Below are positions 27,401 through 43,200 of a DNA stretch of 64,000 nt, in pieces. The notes beneath the pieces are model-generated. The model did not search any database. It was not told the origin of the DNA and was given only the letters and a program-made list of their open reading frames with translations. Both the position numbers and the translations under genes were made by a program. This DNA comes from Doryteuthis pealeii. Lineage: Eukaryota > Mollusca > Cephalopoda > Myopsida > Loliginidae. The stretch covers positions 21,650,406 through 21,714,405 of the forward strand of contig CM042179.1 of NCBI GenBank assembly GCA_023376005.1, given 5' to 3'. Each line of letters opens with the position of its first letter. Position 1 is the stretch's first letter.

Positions 27401-30400
27401 CTGTAATTAAAATAAAGATTGTTAATTCAAAACTCAACATTTCTTAATTGTATAAAAGTTTAAAGTTTGTCATGCTAGGGTAAGGCAAAGGTTTTGTAAT
27501 ATTTTGGTATATGCTAGTTTGCAGTGCCTATATCAAGCAGCGGAAGGTATCCACTGTGGCTGGTAGCATTATGGTATATGCTAGTTTGCAGTGCCTATAT
27601 CAAGCAGCGGAAGGTATCCACTGTGGCCGGTAGCATTATGGTATATGCTAGCTTGCAGTGCCTATATCAAGCAGCGGAACGTATCCACTGTGGCCGGTAG
27701 CATTATGGTATATGCTAGCTTGCAGTGCCTATATCAAGCAGCGGAACGTATCCACTGTGGCTGGTAGCATTATGGTATATGCTAGTTTGCAGTGCCTATA
27801 TCAAGCAGCGGAACGTATCCACTGTGGCTGGTAGCATTATGGTATATGCTAGTTTGCAGTGCCTATATCAAGCAGCAGAAGGTATCCACTGTGGCTGGTA
27901 GCATTATGGTATTTTATGCACGGGCATGTTGTACATTGCTTCACTATGTATGATCTGAAAACCACACAGGTGAACGTACAACAGTCTAATTCAGGAACTT
28001 ATGCTTTATGAGTTTGAACTGGACCATAACGTCGTGGAAGCAACCAAAAATATTTGTGTTAAAGGTGAAGGCACAGTTGATCACAGCACAGTAACCAGAT
28101 AGTTCAAGAAATTTCACTCAGGTTGTAAGAACCTCGACGACCAGGCATGTGATAACAAGGATTTCTGCTGGTATTTACAATTTATCAACTCTTAACATCC
28201 TATACCACCTCATTCCACCCGGCTGGAAGTAACATTTGTTTTCATAATCCACCCCAAACATAGTGTTTGTTTAAATGTAATATTAAACATATTTAGAAGT
28301 CTTTAATTTACGGGAAATAACAGATAACTTTAAATGAAAAGGAAATTTTTAGCCATTTTTTTTATAAATCCTTATAAGAATGGGGCTCTGGATTTAGAAA
28401 ATTCTCAACAGGATGTTAAGAGTTAACAAGCAAAGAAAAGTTGTTTTCTTTTTGCAAGTCAGAATTAATTTCATTAAAATGAAAAACATTAAAACCAAAA
28501 GATTAAATAAAGGTTAATTTTTATGGGTTTACAAATTCAATCAATGGTCACCGCAATTGATAAGTTTATTAAAACTGTCAAAAGTCCCAAGTGTGATTTG
28601 TGATGAGGAAGTTAGACATTTTTCTGAAGCTGAAGAATTGCACAGGTTAACATTGAACTGTCTAATCATCCTCCATCTTGAAAACTAAGTTCTCATTGAC
28701 TGGCTAATGAAATGTGGTATAACATGATCCATAATTGACTAATCAATCAGGTGTTTAGGTCTACAATTTACTTCTATAAAATATGTCTGTTAAAGACCCT
28801 CAGAGGGCAGAAGATCAAGAACCAAAACTACATTTCAAATTGCTGACAGAAGAAATATTTGTCACTAGAATACCTTGCCACTTAAGAAAAACTCCAAAAG
28901 AAGTAATGCAGTTCAGACTACCTTTGTCAATTATGCTAATTAGCATAAAGCAAAAACAGCAAATGGATTAGTAAACGTACCTTTTCTTCAACTAGTGTGT
29001 GAAACATTCTTTTTTTTCTTTCTGTTATATTATTTCATAAATCATATTGCAATAAAAACTTATTGTTAATAGAAAGTTGTCTTGTTTTTACACTAACTTC
29101 CTGACCTGTCACAAAGACCATGTTGAGTCAATACCCATTCCATAGATCTAAAGAAAAGCACAATATGGATGCAGAAAACATTGATGAAGCAACCAGTTGG
29201 AAAAATGCATGTGGTCAACACAGTGATAGAACCACAGACAAGGTCAGGTAAGTTTAAAACTATGGATTTTGAGGCAGGAAAATTAAAACGAAATACTATT
29301 TGGAAAAATCCTTGGAAATTTGACAATTGAATGGTTATAAGCAGTAATTTTGCAAGTGAAAAAAAAAAGAGACATGAATATTTAAGTGAAAAGACGAAAT
29401 ATACTTACATAAAGATAAGAAATTTGTGGATACTTAGAAAACATATCAGCTACGAAACCCAAATATCGGATGTTTATTCCCCTGTAATTAATAAAAGGGT
29501 TAAGATTATTAAAAGAACAAAAATTACAATTTTTCATTACATTTTTCAGGTAAGCATTTTTTAAATTAAAATATCTTAAAATCTAATTTCATAAGTGATC
29601 AATTTTGAAAACATCATTTGATCATTTACTTCAAAAGTATAAAATAAATAAAAAATTAAATAAAATAAGATTTTAAAAATATTAAACTTATATCTACAAC
29701 AAATAAGTTTCTTTACATCAATACATCTTTTTTTGGTAAACTATAAATTTCCAGTTTTACTACACAAGTTAAAAAAAGATAAAAACTTCACAAGTCAAAA
29801 TATAAAATGTAACATTAATTTTGGCTTCAAGTAAAAACATCAATATAACTTAACTTCATTGTTTTCAAGATCTGAATTTAAAAGAATTTTGTTTTGAAAT
29901 CTAATTTTACTAAAAGAAAAAAAAAAGTATATTTTAGAGACAATAAAATAGGTAATAAAATTGTTCTTACCGAACATGCAGTGCATCAGTCAATGACTGG
30001 CCATCAATCACAGAAGAACTGTGGTCTAAACATTCATTTACCTAAAATTAAAAAAAAAAAAAAATGCCAATTTAGAAAACAAAATATATGCAAACAGTAA
30101 ATAAAACATAAAATTTAAAATGTAAATTCATAAGTAGATTCATAAAATTTACTTTTAATTATAGTCATCTTATTATAATGGAGATTGTGTGTTTTTCTGT
30201 CTATAACCAAAACTATATTACTACTCAAGTCACAATTCCCTTAGCTATTTATATCACATTCTCAATGATTTTATTTTAATTTAAACCTCAATTATTAATA
30301 AAATTGTTTTATATTATTAATACTGTTAACCATATCTACATACTAACAACATGCAATTATATTTATATATACAACAAAATAACGGTTTACAGTGTGAATG

Positions 30401-33400
30401 GGAAGGCTAATTTGCATATTGATATTAAAGATGTGATTTTAATAAATAAGTGCTTAGTATTATTGATTTCTAATTGTTTGGTTTTATTATAATGAATATA
30501 AGCAAACATTTCTTCAATGAATCTTAAATGAAATCCGTTAACAAGAAAAAATAACTGTCATTTTATTCTTCACTTCCTCTTTTAACTAAATACTTAAATT
30601 AGAAAAAATAACAATGAAAGACGAAAGTGATGGATAGTAAGTTTCAGTTGTTCTATTTTTCGGTTATACCCCCACTGTTTCAAATCTTATTATCTGCATT
30701 CTTATTTAGTTTCATTAGCCTTTCTAATTTAATATAATATATTATTACATTAAAACTTAAATACTTGCACCCGGAGGGTGCATATATTTGCTAGTTATTC
30801 TAATGATGTTAATTATCCACACACACACAAAATTGATTCACTGTCGGCACAAAGTTTGAGGGTATGCATTTATCTGCAGTTAATGGCAATAAGATTTTTA
30901 GTGGATATATCCATTTTTAGTGGATATATCCATTTTCCACAGTAAAAGACTTAAAATCAAAGTCAGGACCCTACACCCTCCAAGAGGGAAAAAGTTTCAA
31001 ATAATTATTCCTATCTAATAATAATAATTTTATCAAAACAAATGCCAAATTATGTTGTTTTAATAGCCTAGGCATTTTCTGCAAATCTGAAACACATACA
31101 ACTTAGAGATGTTAAATGTTCACTTCAAATACTTTATATAGACCAAATTTTGCATACCTAATTTTTAGGTATTTTTTTGTTTGTTTTTTAAGGTGTCAGA
31201 ATGAGTAATAATTTTGTAAGGTTGAAATTCAAATAAGTGTAAGAACTAAGAGAAAACCTTGGCTTCAAAAATGAAAGATATTTGAGAGTTACTACAAGAA
31301 AATAATGCACATAAAATATAAACCAATTAGCTCATAAAATTAAAATTGTATAAGGTTTCAGTAACTTATACAGAAATTAACACAGACTAATTCATTAAAA
31401 TACAAGTTTAGATATAGAAAAATGAAAATTTATAGAAATACTTACAAATGTTGGTATCTGGTGTAATACAAGAAACTCTGCTGCATCTTTCACTAATTGT
31501 TTCTCCTTTTGAAACAATTCACTCTGATTAAAAGAAAAAAAAAAAAAAGAAATTAAAATTCAAACATCTTTATTCCCAGTCTTTTTCATCTTAATTTATT
31601 AACAATTTAAACACTAATCTAATCTTTGCTTAAATATTTCTATGTAAACAAAAGCAATTTTAAAAAAATATTTAACTTATTTTCTACATTCTTAAAAAAA
31701 GAAAAATTAAATAAAATTGATCAGAAATGTAATTTTAACAGAAGTTAAAGTTTGATATTAGAAGAAAAAAGCAACTTTATATTTTACTTTTGGAAAAAAT
31801 ATTTTTATTCAAATTTTAACTTTCACAAATGATATTTGAGAATTGATATTTACTAAGTTTAGTTTGGCACAACACCATAAAAATGGATCACCTTATAAAA
31901 AATAACAATGGTCTGCTAGTCTAGCTGACCAACCATTGTACTAGATTACATAGTACCAAAGAAATAACCTTTTAATAAGTACTTACACAAACTTAGATGA
32001 AAATATTTGGATGCAAACAAACTGAATATTTTAACATAAAGGATCAACTAACCTCAGTGTTGGCATGTTTTACATGTGGTTGATAGACATCAGGATTGAA
32101 AGCAATCAAGAATTCTACAAAAAAGAAATTTAATTCATTATTTTTAAAAGTAAGATTTTCAATTTTATGAATATACAAGTAGTTTTCAATAAAATTCTTC
32201 ACTTTTTATTATATTGAAAGTTAAATAGATTATGTAAAAAAACATGATGCTATTTCTATTTTCTCTACTGAACTATGTATATAGTGGATTTCAATGTTTA
32301 ATCCAAAAATTGAATTGACCAAAGCCTAACATGTGTCCTAAGTTTTTTAATCACCTTATTCTAAAATGTTGCACAATCATTCTAATAACCTCATCACTAG
32401 ACTTAGTATAGACTAACATTATATGGGAACTTTTAATCAGAAAAGAACAGACTTCAGTTCAAAGTGCCAAATTTCAACAACCTAACAATGTCCTAATGGA
32501 TATAAGTATTAATTGGCTAAAATTTATCTAATTCATTTGTTAGGTTTAATTCCTGGGTTAGACAGTGAAATCCATAGATAATGAGGATAAACTAATAAAG
32601 AAATTTGAAGAAAAAAAAAACACGCTTCCATGGATTGAAAAAAGGTTCAAAATTCAGAAAACTATTGACTATAACAACAGACAAAAAGTTTGTAATGATA
32701 ATTTCTCATGAGAAATTCAAATAAAAATTAATATAATTATCATGACAAGGAATAATCATTATTGTTTTGAAAATCATTTTTGGATAAATCTGATTCCTTA
32801 AATGAAACTATTCAAAAGTTATTAAATTTTCAAACTGACTAATTGTATAATTATGATATTCTTAAATATTAAAAAGTCAATCACCTGCATCAGCAAGGGA
32901 CCCAACAGATGATGCTGCTTTTTTCATTATCTCTTTACCATTTTCAGCCACTGAAGAAAATAAATTCACATTTTAAATAAAAGATGCTTTTATAACTAAA
33001 TAGGAATTATACAAGAAATTCAATATGAGATTTAAAAAGAAAAAAAATATTTTCTCAAATAAAAATTAGTTTCAAATAGTAACAGCCATTAAATGTGAAA
33101 AATAAACTAAATTCAGAAAAATGATAATCCATGAAATTAAAGAACAAAAAATTGGTTGTTTGGAAAATAATGGCCAATTTTATTATATATTTAAATGTAA
33201 GGCCAGTCATATTTTTTTTATAATGGTAATCCCATCTGAGAACTAATAGGTCTATAAAAAAAAATTTTTTTAAATTTTAAATAAAAAAATTAAAAAAATT
33301 TTTTTTAAAACTTTGTGTCCAGTCCAAATTTGGAACAAGAAGTTAAATTTGACAATGACTTCTTTCATTTACTGAATTTTTTAAGGAATCCAATCTTTTA

Positions 33401-35569
33401 TTTGATTATTCATTTATTTGTTATTTGATGATTTTAAAATCTGAACATAACAGTATGGCCTTTTCTTTTTTTAATATGGTACAATATAAATAGTTCTGCT
33501 TTTTATTTTCTATTGATCATTACAATATACATTTGATGAAAATAATACATCAAGTGATTAGAAATATACATAATTCATATTATATAGAAATAGGAAAAAC
33601 AAATAGTCATTCAAGTCATTCAAAAACATCCATCAACTTTTGAACAACAAAAAATCTTTTTCTCTTTTATCATATTGTCCTGAAGAAGATTTTATATAAA
33701 TCGAAATGTTTAAACATAAATAATAAATTGATCTTTTTTGGAACAATTTGTTTTTCCTATTTCCTATTGTCAGATTCATATCCATATTTTACCTCATAAT
33801 TCATATTATAAAAATATATCATTAAAAATATCAAATGCTTACATGTTTCACTGTCAGTTCCAGTCCAAGCTTCAACAATTTTCTTGGCTTCATCAGTGGC
33901 AATGTCTTCAGCTTTAACTTCTGTAGAGATTTCTTGGCTTGTAAAACCATTTGTCTAAAAAAAAATAAATTAAAAAAATGGATAAAGACAAAAATATGAG
34001 ACTGAGAAGAAAACAAATCTAAGAACATTCATCCCTGTTAATATATCAACATAATTTCATTCAAAATAGCCAAGTAATTCATAAGTTGAGTTAGAATATT
34101 AAAAGATTTATTGAAGTCTTTATGGACAGACACTTGTTCTATGAGACAAAGTAATCCCATTTGGATGTCAGATTGATAAGTAACTTGATAAAAATGTAAA
34201 TGCTATTATTTATTGGTATCAAGATATTTTGTTAACTGAAACTTACAATGGTGCAAAACTTTCCTTTTCTTAAATAATTATTCTCAAGTAATTTGCAAGA
34301 TGGACTCACTTGTTTATCATCTGGCTTTTCTTTTTTGTCTTTGGTTTGTGCCTTCATTCGAAGTGATTGGAACTGGAGGGCTGCACTTCGTACATACATC
34401 ATATAGCGGTTTCTGAAGAGAAAAAGTTAACCAAAAAATCAATGAATTATATATTGCACTCATACTGTAAAAAGAGAAATGCATATATGAAACATTTCGT
34501 TAAGTCCTTACTATTGTTGGGAATTAACAGGCAAATCTTTAAATATCCTAACCACCACACCAGTATTTATAGTGAAATGGTGTTCAAGGGAAATAACTCA
34601 ATATTCAAATTATCCCCCTTGAAACAGATTTTGATTTGGGTTATGAGTAAATTTATAAATATAAATGGCGTTTTATTAAAACGGATTAATTAAAATATTT
34701 TTAATGAATACACAGAAAAGTTTTAATTAGATTACAGCTCTTGGTAAAAATTTTAATATAGTTTTGCATGAAGATAACTAAGCCCAACAGAACATTAAAG
34801 TGTACCTTTTACTCGAGTTGAGAGAGTCAATATAGTTTCAATGATAATAATTAAGTTCTGTTTGAATTTTAAGGGATTAATGCTATGTACTATAAGCGTT
34901 GAATTTTGATCTTCAGCTTCATTTTTAACATTTGTTTATATCCATAAAGAACATTTAAATTCCTATAAAGAACATTTGAATAAAAAAATTTTTTCTAAAT
35001 ACTCCCCAATTAAGAGGTTCAAAAATGTATACATTACTTACTCTGTGAAAGCTTCAATTAGCTCCTGACGCAAACAAGCTAATTTGTGCCGATGGTTTCG
35101 AGGAAAATCAAAACTTCTCACTTCTTTTCTCAATTCATTCTCAGCAACTTTGAAAATAAAGGGAAAAAAAAGACTTATTAGATAAGAATATCAATATTAA
35201 ATGCCACAATTATTGATAAGTTATATTGATTATACCATACAGTTTGGTATTAGACTTATTCATGTTATGTCTTACTTGTATACAATTGCAGAAATAAAGA
35301 CAGATTTAAAAGAAAAGTTATAGAAAAATTTCCAGTCCTATAAAATTTATTTAATATAAAAAATATCTTACTTGGCAGGAAGTTAACATCAGGAGGAAAC
35401 GTCCGCAAAAGGTCAAGAACATAATGACGTTGATCATTACCCACAATACCCTGCAATATAAAAACATTTATTTTAATTTAGGAAAAGAAAAAAAGAATTT
35501 TATAATATATAATTTCAGCTACTTTATATTCATTTCTCAAATAAGTTGGATATTTTCCTTATCCTTAAC

Positions 35570-35605
<36 letters not shown>

Positions 35606-38600
35606 CATCTCAATCATCCACCCCATATCAGCAGCAGCTGACCTCAACCTCCTCCTCCTCCTCCCACTTGCGACTAGTCACATACAGAAAGAGAATTGAA
35701 CTCCCAACACAATATTTCATCTCATATTCTGAAGATGGTCAGATAAAGACCAAAACGTTATAGTGTCAACATTATCACCAGGAATAAACATTCATCCTTT
35801 GTAACATTCGTGTTTGTCTACATTTCTCCACATATATGTGTGTGTGTGCGTGTGCATTTACATATGCAGATATATGTGTGTATACATGATTTCTATATCT
35901 ATCAACATCAGATGAAGTCTTCCATTTAAACTAATATTCATCAATATATTTGTAACAGTCACTTGTCATGGGATTATTAAAACAACCTACGTACCATGGG
36001 TATTATACTACTTTTCATTTGTTAACCAGAGGGACAAATAGCTGGGTGCCTTATGGTCAGGGAAACATTTGTTGTATTAGCAGTATCAAGCTACTATGTC
36101 AGTGGTCTGTTAAGGGAGAGTGGATGTAGAGATATATAAAGCACAGCTCAACCCTTAATCCTCAGTTCTTTTCCTAAGAAAAAAAACAGGTTCTTGGCTC
36201 ATTTCCAAATTAACAGATTTGGATTATCATACTAATATTTAACCAACACAAATGCAAGAAATTTCACTTCACTGTTATATTAATTTCTTGCACAATCTCA
36301 GAAGACAAGAGAGAATGAGATTGTCTAATTGGCCCTTAGCTAGAATTTTCTCAGCAACAGCAAACTTTACTCTCCTGACAGTTTGAAAGTCAAAACTATC
36401 AGTCCCCCGACTACTTGACAGTCCAAAAACTCTCCAATTCCTAAAAAGCGTCTTATCTTATTATAATGGAGATTGTGTGTTTTTCTGTCTGTAACCGAAA
36501 CTATATTACTAATCGAGTCACAATTAACATAGTTATTTACATCACATTCTCCATGATTTTATTTATATTTAAACCTCAATTATTAATAAAATTGCTTCAC
36601 CTTTTTATTAGTGTTGTCCATATCTACATACAAATAACATGCAATTGTATTTATATATACAACAAAATAGCGGTTTGCAGTGTGAATGGGAAGGCTAATT
36701 AGCATATTGATATTAAAAATGTGATTTTATTAAATATGTGCTTAGTATTATTGATTTCTAACTGTTTCGTTTTATTTTAATGAATATAAGCAAAAATCTC
36801 TTCAATGAATCTTAAATGAAATCCATTAACAAGAAAAAATAACTGTCATTTTATTCTTTATTTCCTAATTTAACTAAATAGTTAAATAAGTAAAATTCAG
36901 CAATGAAAGACGGGAGTGATGGAAGAGTAAGTTTCATTTCTATTTTTCTATTATACCCCCACTCTGTTACATATCTTTTTGTCTGTCTATAATTTAATAC
37001 GATATTTCATTATATTAAAACTTAAATACTTGCACCCGGAGGGTGCATATATTTGCTAGTTTATATAATTTTCTTTTAAAAAATCCAAACTAGGATGTTA
37101 TATTTAAGTCACTTATTCTGATGCCCTGCCTCTGTGGGCGTTTTTGCCCAACAAATTTCAAATTGGTAATAGTTAATTTATCAGCTATCCTTAATTCTAA
37201 AAAGGAATTTTAATGTCTTAACTCTCCCAGGATGTTAAAAAGAAAGGTCACTTTAAAATGTGAAGGATTAAACAGGTGGTCAGCTATGCCATCAATATCC
37301 ACTTACTGTTGTTGGTACCTTTCCATCCACTAACGACGATGGCGCAGTGTCCAAAAAAATAGATATTTATCTGCTTACTAGCCTCAATTCAAAAAGTAAT
37401 TCAATGTCGGATTCCATCAGATAGCTATCAAATAGATTGAGAATTATCCCTATTTGATAATGATTCAAACAGACAACTCTAAAGCAAAAATTCAAAGAGT
37501 GATTTAACAACCCTAAACTAACCAAGACTACCGCATATGTTGCTTGGAAAAAGGTACCCTCATTTAATCCTCATTTACAGACGACCCATGCTCTAAGATT
37601 TACCAGCATAATAGTGATTGAAAAAAAAATTATATATGAAGTTATAGATACACAAAGCAAATGAAGATAAATGAATTATCATTAATTTATCTTTTCTTTT
37701 AGGGATTGAAGGTGTAGAAAGAAAAAAAAAATCATTGAATACTAACCTTACATTCCACAGAAGAGTAGAGTTCTATTTCTTCACCTTTGGAATTTACTAC
37801 CCTTTAAAAAATAAAAAATAAACAAAAATTATTCAAAATTAATAGAAAAATTTTAAAATTATTTTTTCTTTAAATCAATAGAAAAAAAAAGTCTTGTTAA
37901 TTACAACTGTCCCATAATGGTCGTTACAATTTCATATGAAATATAGACATTAAGTGTATAAACTATTCTTAGAGGAAACTTAAAATAAAGTAGAAATTTA
38001 GACAGTGTCAGAGTGAAAAGTTAAACTATATTTTCAAAAACTGATTTGTTTTCATACACAAATATAAAAATTACATTTATGGAGCAGGTACTAAAATGAA
38101 TATTAAGAATTTGTATGTAATAAATTTATTCTTAAAAAATTACATTTGAGTTTTGTTTAACGGCATATCAACCTCTGTGGGTCATTTAATGCAAAGAAGG
38201 AAAATATGAAAACAATTTGGCTACATTTAATGTCAGATTCTATCATTTTCTTTATTTTATTATTATTGTAAATAAACATAAAATGTATAAATCAATTGAA
38301 AAGTAAATAAAAGCAAAGACTTACTTGTGAGGCTGGACTTTCAATGAAACAGCAGTTTTTTTTAACTAAAAGAAAAAAAAACAAAAGAAAAAAAAACAAA
38401 AGAAAAAAAAATTTGTTAAAAATATGTACATATTATACAAGTTAGGAAATAGATTTGTTTTCTAAAATCAAATGAACACATGCAATAAAACAGTATTTTT
38501 AAAATTAATAGAATTATTGTTTTATTTTAAATTAACCGAATAAGTCAGGGTTATAAAGAATATGAAGTGCTCAATACATTAGTAGAGCAGATTTAGTAAA

Positions 38601-40241
38601 TTTAGTAATTTCACTATGAAACTGTTTTTAACAGTTATAATTGTATTATTCACTTCTGCAATTGTCTTTTATTAATCAGTTTCTTAATTCATTACAATTA
38701 ACCTTGATGATCCTCTTTTGGTGAAACTTAAGTAGGTTATCTATCTATACCTTTCTTATATGAATAAAACATACATCTAAATTTTAAGAATCCAAAACTA
38801 ACCGCTACAAAATGAAAATAAGTCATCTCAAAAATATAAAATATAAATAGATTACATGGTCAAATTTTCAAAATATTTATCCAAGAAGCAACACAAATCT
38901 ATTAATAATGGAGATTTGCTTCCGGTTTTTGTCTGTAACAAAAATTACATCACATTACCCAAAATCATCATAACATAGAATAAATACACTCAAAATTTGA
39001 ACATGCTGCATTAGACAGTCCTCATTGTTTTTTTAAAACAAGTTTTAATAAATACATGACTGGTATTATATATCTATATATAGTTTGTTTTATTTTCATA
39101 CATATTTAAAGTTTACATTTCAAATTGTTTTATTTTTTAATCCTTTAATGAATTTGATGATTTTACATACTTAGGGTTGTACCCTCGCTGACATTGAATT
39201 TTTTACTCCCACATCTCAGGCAATATGTTTCAAAAATCTATTTTTACATTGCCCGGTGGACGTTTTTTATTTTGTACTAGTTGAGATAATATCTTTAGAA
39301 GTGTTTCTCTCTTTTCAGACTTCAAAGGATTTTTTTAAAAAGAGGTCAAAATGTCACTCAACTTTCTGTAATACTGTATGATGTTTAAATAATGAACTTA
39401 CCAGTTCCTCGTATTTAGGATTACTGACAACAGATTTTCCAAAATCCACCGATCCATACACTACTGACTGTTCTTGGTCTCTCTCCAGGATACCTGTCAA
39501 CAATTAAAATTAAATTTTTTATCAAATACATTCAAAGTTGTACTTTCACATCTCCAAAAATAAGCCAATCATAATATTAAAATCCAAGAGAAAAATTTAA
39601 AAATTATTTTTAAAAATCAATAGTAAAAAAGTCTTGTTAATTACAACTGTACACAAGAGGAGTCAAATAATAGAGAGATCTAATACCCTGGAAGAGTACA
39701 AACTTAAAATAAAGTAAATAATACAGCAAGTCTCAGTATCTTAGAACATTAAATATACATGTAGAATATAAACATTAATTGAATCATTTTTTTTATTGTA
39801 ATAAGAAAGATACCAGGGTAAACTGAAGTGTTTTTCATAATGGCGACAATTAAATTACCTTATAAATTACTCTTATTAAATATTAAAAAGATCAATCAAA
39901 TAAGTTTTGCTTTTATGTGTCTGAATTTTTACTTTTGTTTATTAGACTAAATTGTCAAACATTTTTGTTAAAAAGGTTTTTAAATATTAATTCTTAACAA
40001 GAAAGATTATCAGCTTTCATATCCAAAATAAATGATAAAATTTTCATCATACCTGGAATAATGGATTGGCCAGTAACTCTATAACCTCGATAATCAACAA
40101 CAACAGTTCCAAGCATATATAGGCCTTCAGGATCAACACCAAAGTAAGCCTTCACACCTTGTAAATCATTACCCTGAAAAATAAAAATTTGTTATTATTT
40201 TTAATTAAATAATCATTAAAATCTTTCAATTCTAAAATTTG

Positions 40242-40272
<31 letters not shown>

Positions 40273-43200
40273 GGTACATTGTGGCAGCTTGGCAGATGTG
40301 AAAATCACAATTTATCTATTACAGGTTTTATAGATTACGATAATCTATAAAACCTGTTATAGATAAGTTGTGATTTTCACATCTGCCAAGCTGAGGTTAC
40401 CCACAATGTTTTTATACTTGTCAGACCCACACACCTTAAGTAGGTAAGGGTTTAAACAATAATAAAAATTTACTTGTTGAGTATATTATTTTGGTATTTA
40501 TCTGATTTTTTTATTTTTTTATTTTTTTTTTTTTTTTTTTTAGATGAGGCTTGATAAGAATAATTTCTATTTTTCGGACTGTTGTCTTCATCTTAATTAT
40601 GGTATGTACAGACAACATTTTGAACACTGTATTCTTCACTCTACTTCAGGTGTTTCCTGTGTATCTGATTATAGTAATGACCCCAACCTGGGAAATCATT
40701 TTAAATAGTTTGACAGTTAATCAAACAGGCACTAAAGAACTTTTGAAGATCTCATTCCAAAAAATCAACTGATAAACTATCAAAACTGATTTCCCAGATT
40801 GGATCATTAATCAGATACACAGGGAACACCTGAAGGCCAGAGAATACAGTGGCCAAAACATTGTGTTCATGCATACCGCAATAAAGATGAGGACAACAGT
40901 TTGAAAAAAAATCCAAATTATTCACATAAAGCCTCATCTCAAAATACAGAGGCTTGATAATTTGTATTATTTGGATTTTTCAGACAGTTGTTCTCATCTA
41001 TATTTGCAATCCCAGCACTTTCACTGATTTTGGTGGACATTGACAAATTTGGACCATAATCGTTTCAACTCATAATTTCTCGTATATTAATACTATATGT
41101 ATATACATGTAGTAATATGAAAATGTTGATAATCTTGTAAAAAAATGCTGATATCCGTAAATCTTATTTTCTAAATAATGGGTTACAGCATAGATACATA
41201 TAATTTTAGTGCAGAATCAGAACGAACATAATTTTACATAAGAATGCCAATTTTTATCAAAATTGCTCTAAAAATAAAGAAATGGTGAAGAAATTACTGA
41301 ATTTCTTGTTTTGATTCAGACTGATTTGACATTTTTTTAACAAAATCATGTCCACAATTTCAGGGCTTTAATTTCTCTTAACCTTTAAACCACTGGGAAT
41401 ATTTGCATAATTCAAACAGTTTTGAAGTCCAATTACAAAGCTCTATATAACTAATGCGATTTAATAATAATAACCGTAAAAATAAAAAATTTAAAAAAAA
41501 TTAATAAAATAAAAAAAATCAGTGAATGCTATCTTTATCATATACACAAAGATTTTGGATGAAAGCTCCCGAGTTCAAAGAGATGCTTCCCCCAGTTCAA
41601 CAAGAAACACCTGAAGAAGGCTAGAGAGCACATCGGACGAATAATAATATAGATAACAAAAACAACAGTCCGAAAAATCGAAATAATACACCTTTAGATT
41701 TTTCTCAGTGACACAAACATGATCAATTATGTTTTGTAACATTCCACTCATGTCCTTACTCCTTCAAAATCTACAGGAATATGTTAAATTTATCATAAGA
41801 GTGATTTACTTTTTCTTAAAAGATTATTATAGGAGAGAGAGAGAGAGAGAAAGAGAGGTAAAGAAAGAAAGAGAAAGAGAGAGAAATAAAGAAAGAATGA
41901 TACTTACAGGAGCAGCATAAGCTGCAGCATCACCACCAAAGTCCTTGTAATGATCACGGACATCAAATCCAAGTGAGAAGAAAATATTATTCCAAATAAA
42001 CATTTGCATTCTGGAAAAAAAAAAAAAGAATTACATAAAACAACATTAACAGATTCTATAATAGTTATCTATTCAATGTAATTAATTCATCAATTAATTA
42101 CATATGTAATTCTATATAATTAATTTATCAGTTATGTAATTAAATATCAAGAGTGAATTTATATAAAGTAAATTCAAATAAGTCCAAATTATAGGGACAT
42201 ATTTCAGTTTTAAATTAATTATTTACACTCTCAAAATGTAGTAATTGCTAGCTAAAGGAATTGTTAACACATTAAAAAATCTTCAAACATGCAATTTAAC
42301 AATACCTGTAATTAGTTTTATTTACTTCCTTCTTTTTTGATTTTTGAATTCGAAAATCAAAGTGTAAAGACGTTGATTTTCGCGACTTTAACAAGGAAAA
42401 TATTCTATCAACGAATTAACAAAATCTATTTTGAATAATTCAATTCCGAACAAACGAGAATTTTCTTGCTAAAAATTGTTGACCAAAGCATTACAATTAT
42501 TTTCTACGGCGACGAGTATACAGACCGAAAGATAGCCAAAAGAATGAAATAAGCCAAAATGTCAGTAAAAAGGAAGCCATGGGTAGCAGCATGGTGGATG
42601 TGAGAAACAGCAGATGATCCCATACTGGGACAATGGCGGGGCTCATATGATGCTGGGCGGAGGAACCCTAAACGGGTCAACGGCCAGGATCAAACAGTTC
42701 AGTTAGGAAACTACTGCTCCTCATCTCTAAGACTAGCGCCTATTGACGAGAACAGCCACCGATAGATATCCATGACATCATGGATATCTGCACTGAAAGC
42801 GCGACATGATGATGATGATGACTTCCTTCTTAGATGAAGGATTCTCAATTATCAATTTTTTGATGAGTTATCTTTTATCTTACTAATTAATTCCTGTTGC
42901 TTTCAGTTAAATTTACTTGGATTATCCATTTTTAACATCCAAGAACAGCATGCATTAGAAACAAAATAATAATCTCCCAATGAGATTTAAGATTTTGTCA
43001 TAGAAAATTGGGTCTACATACAAGTTGCTATGCCAACTCAGATATTTAGTGACTTTATAGATGTTATTTGAATTTCTGTAATACTATCCATACATTCGCA
43101 TGATATACACTTATGTTCAAAGAGACATTTAAGTTTATTAAGTTAATAATTATTCTATTTACAAGATGTATTAATTTTGACATCTCTAAAGAAATTTGAT

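Noticed and set aside
33831..34028. ORF reading through CLUH exon 19 in a different frame ([16 protein letters not shown])
   Set aside because: Only the other frame matches the phases of the neighbouring exons and the acidic linker of the family.
40551..40937. Two similar short ORFs on opposite strands
   Set aside because: The similarity comes from the inverted arms of one foldback element; neither has a recognisable domain.
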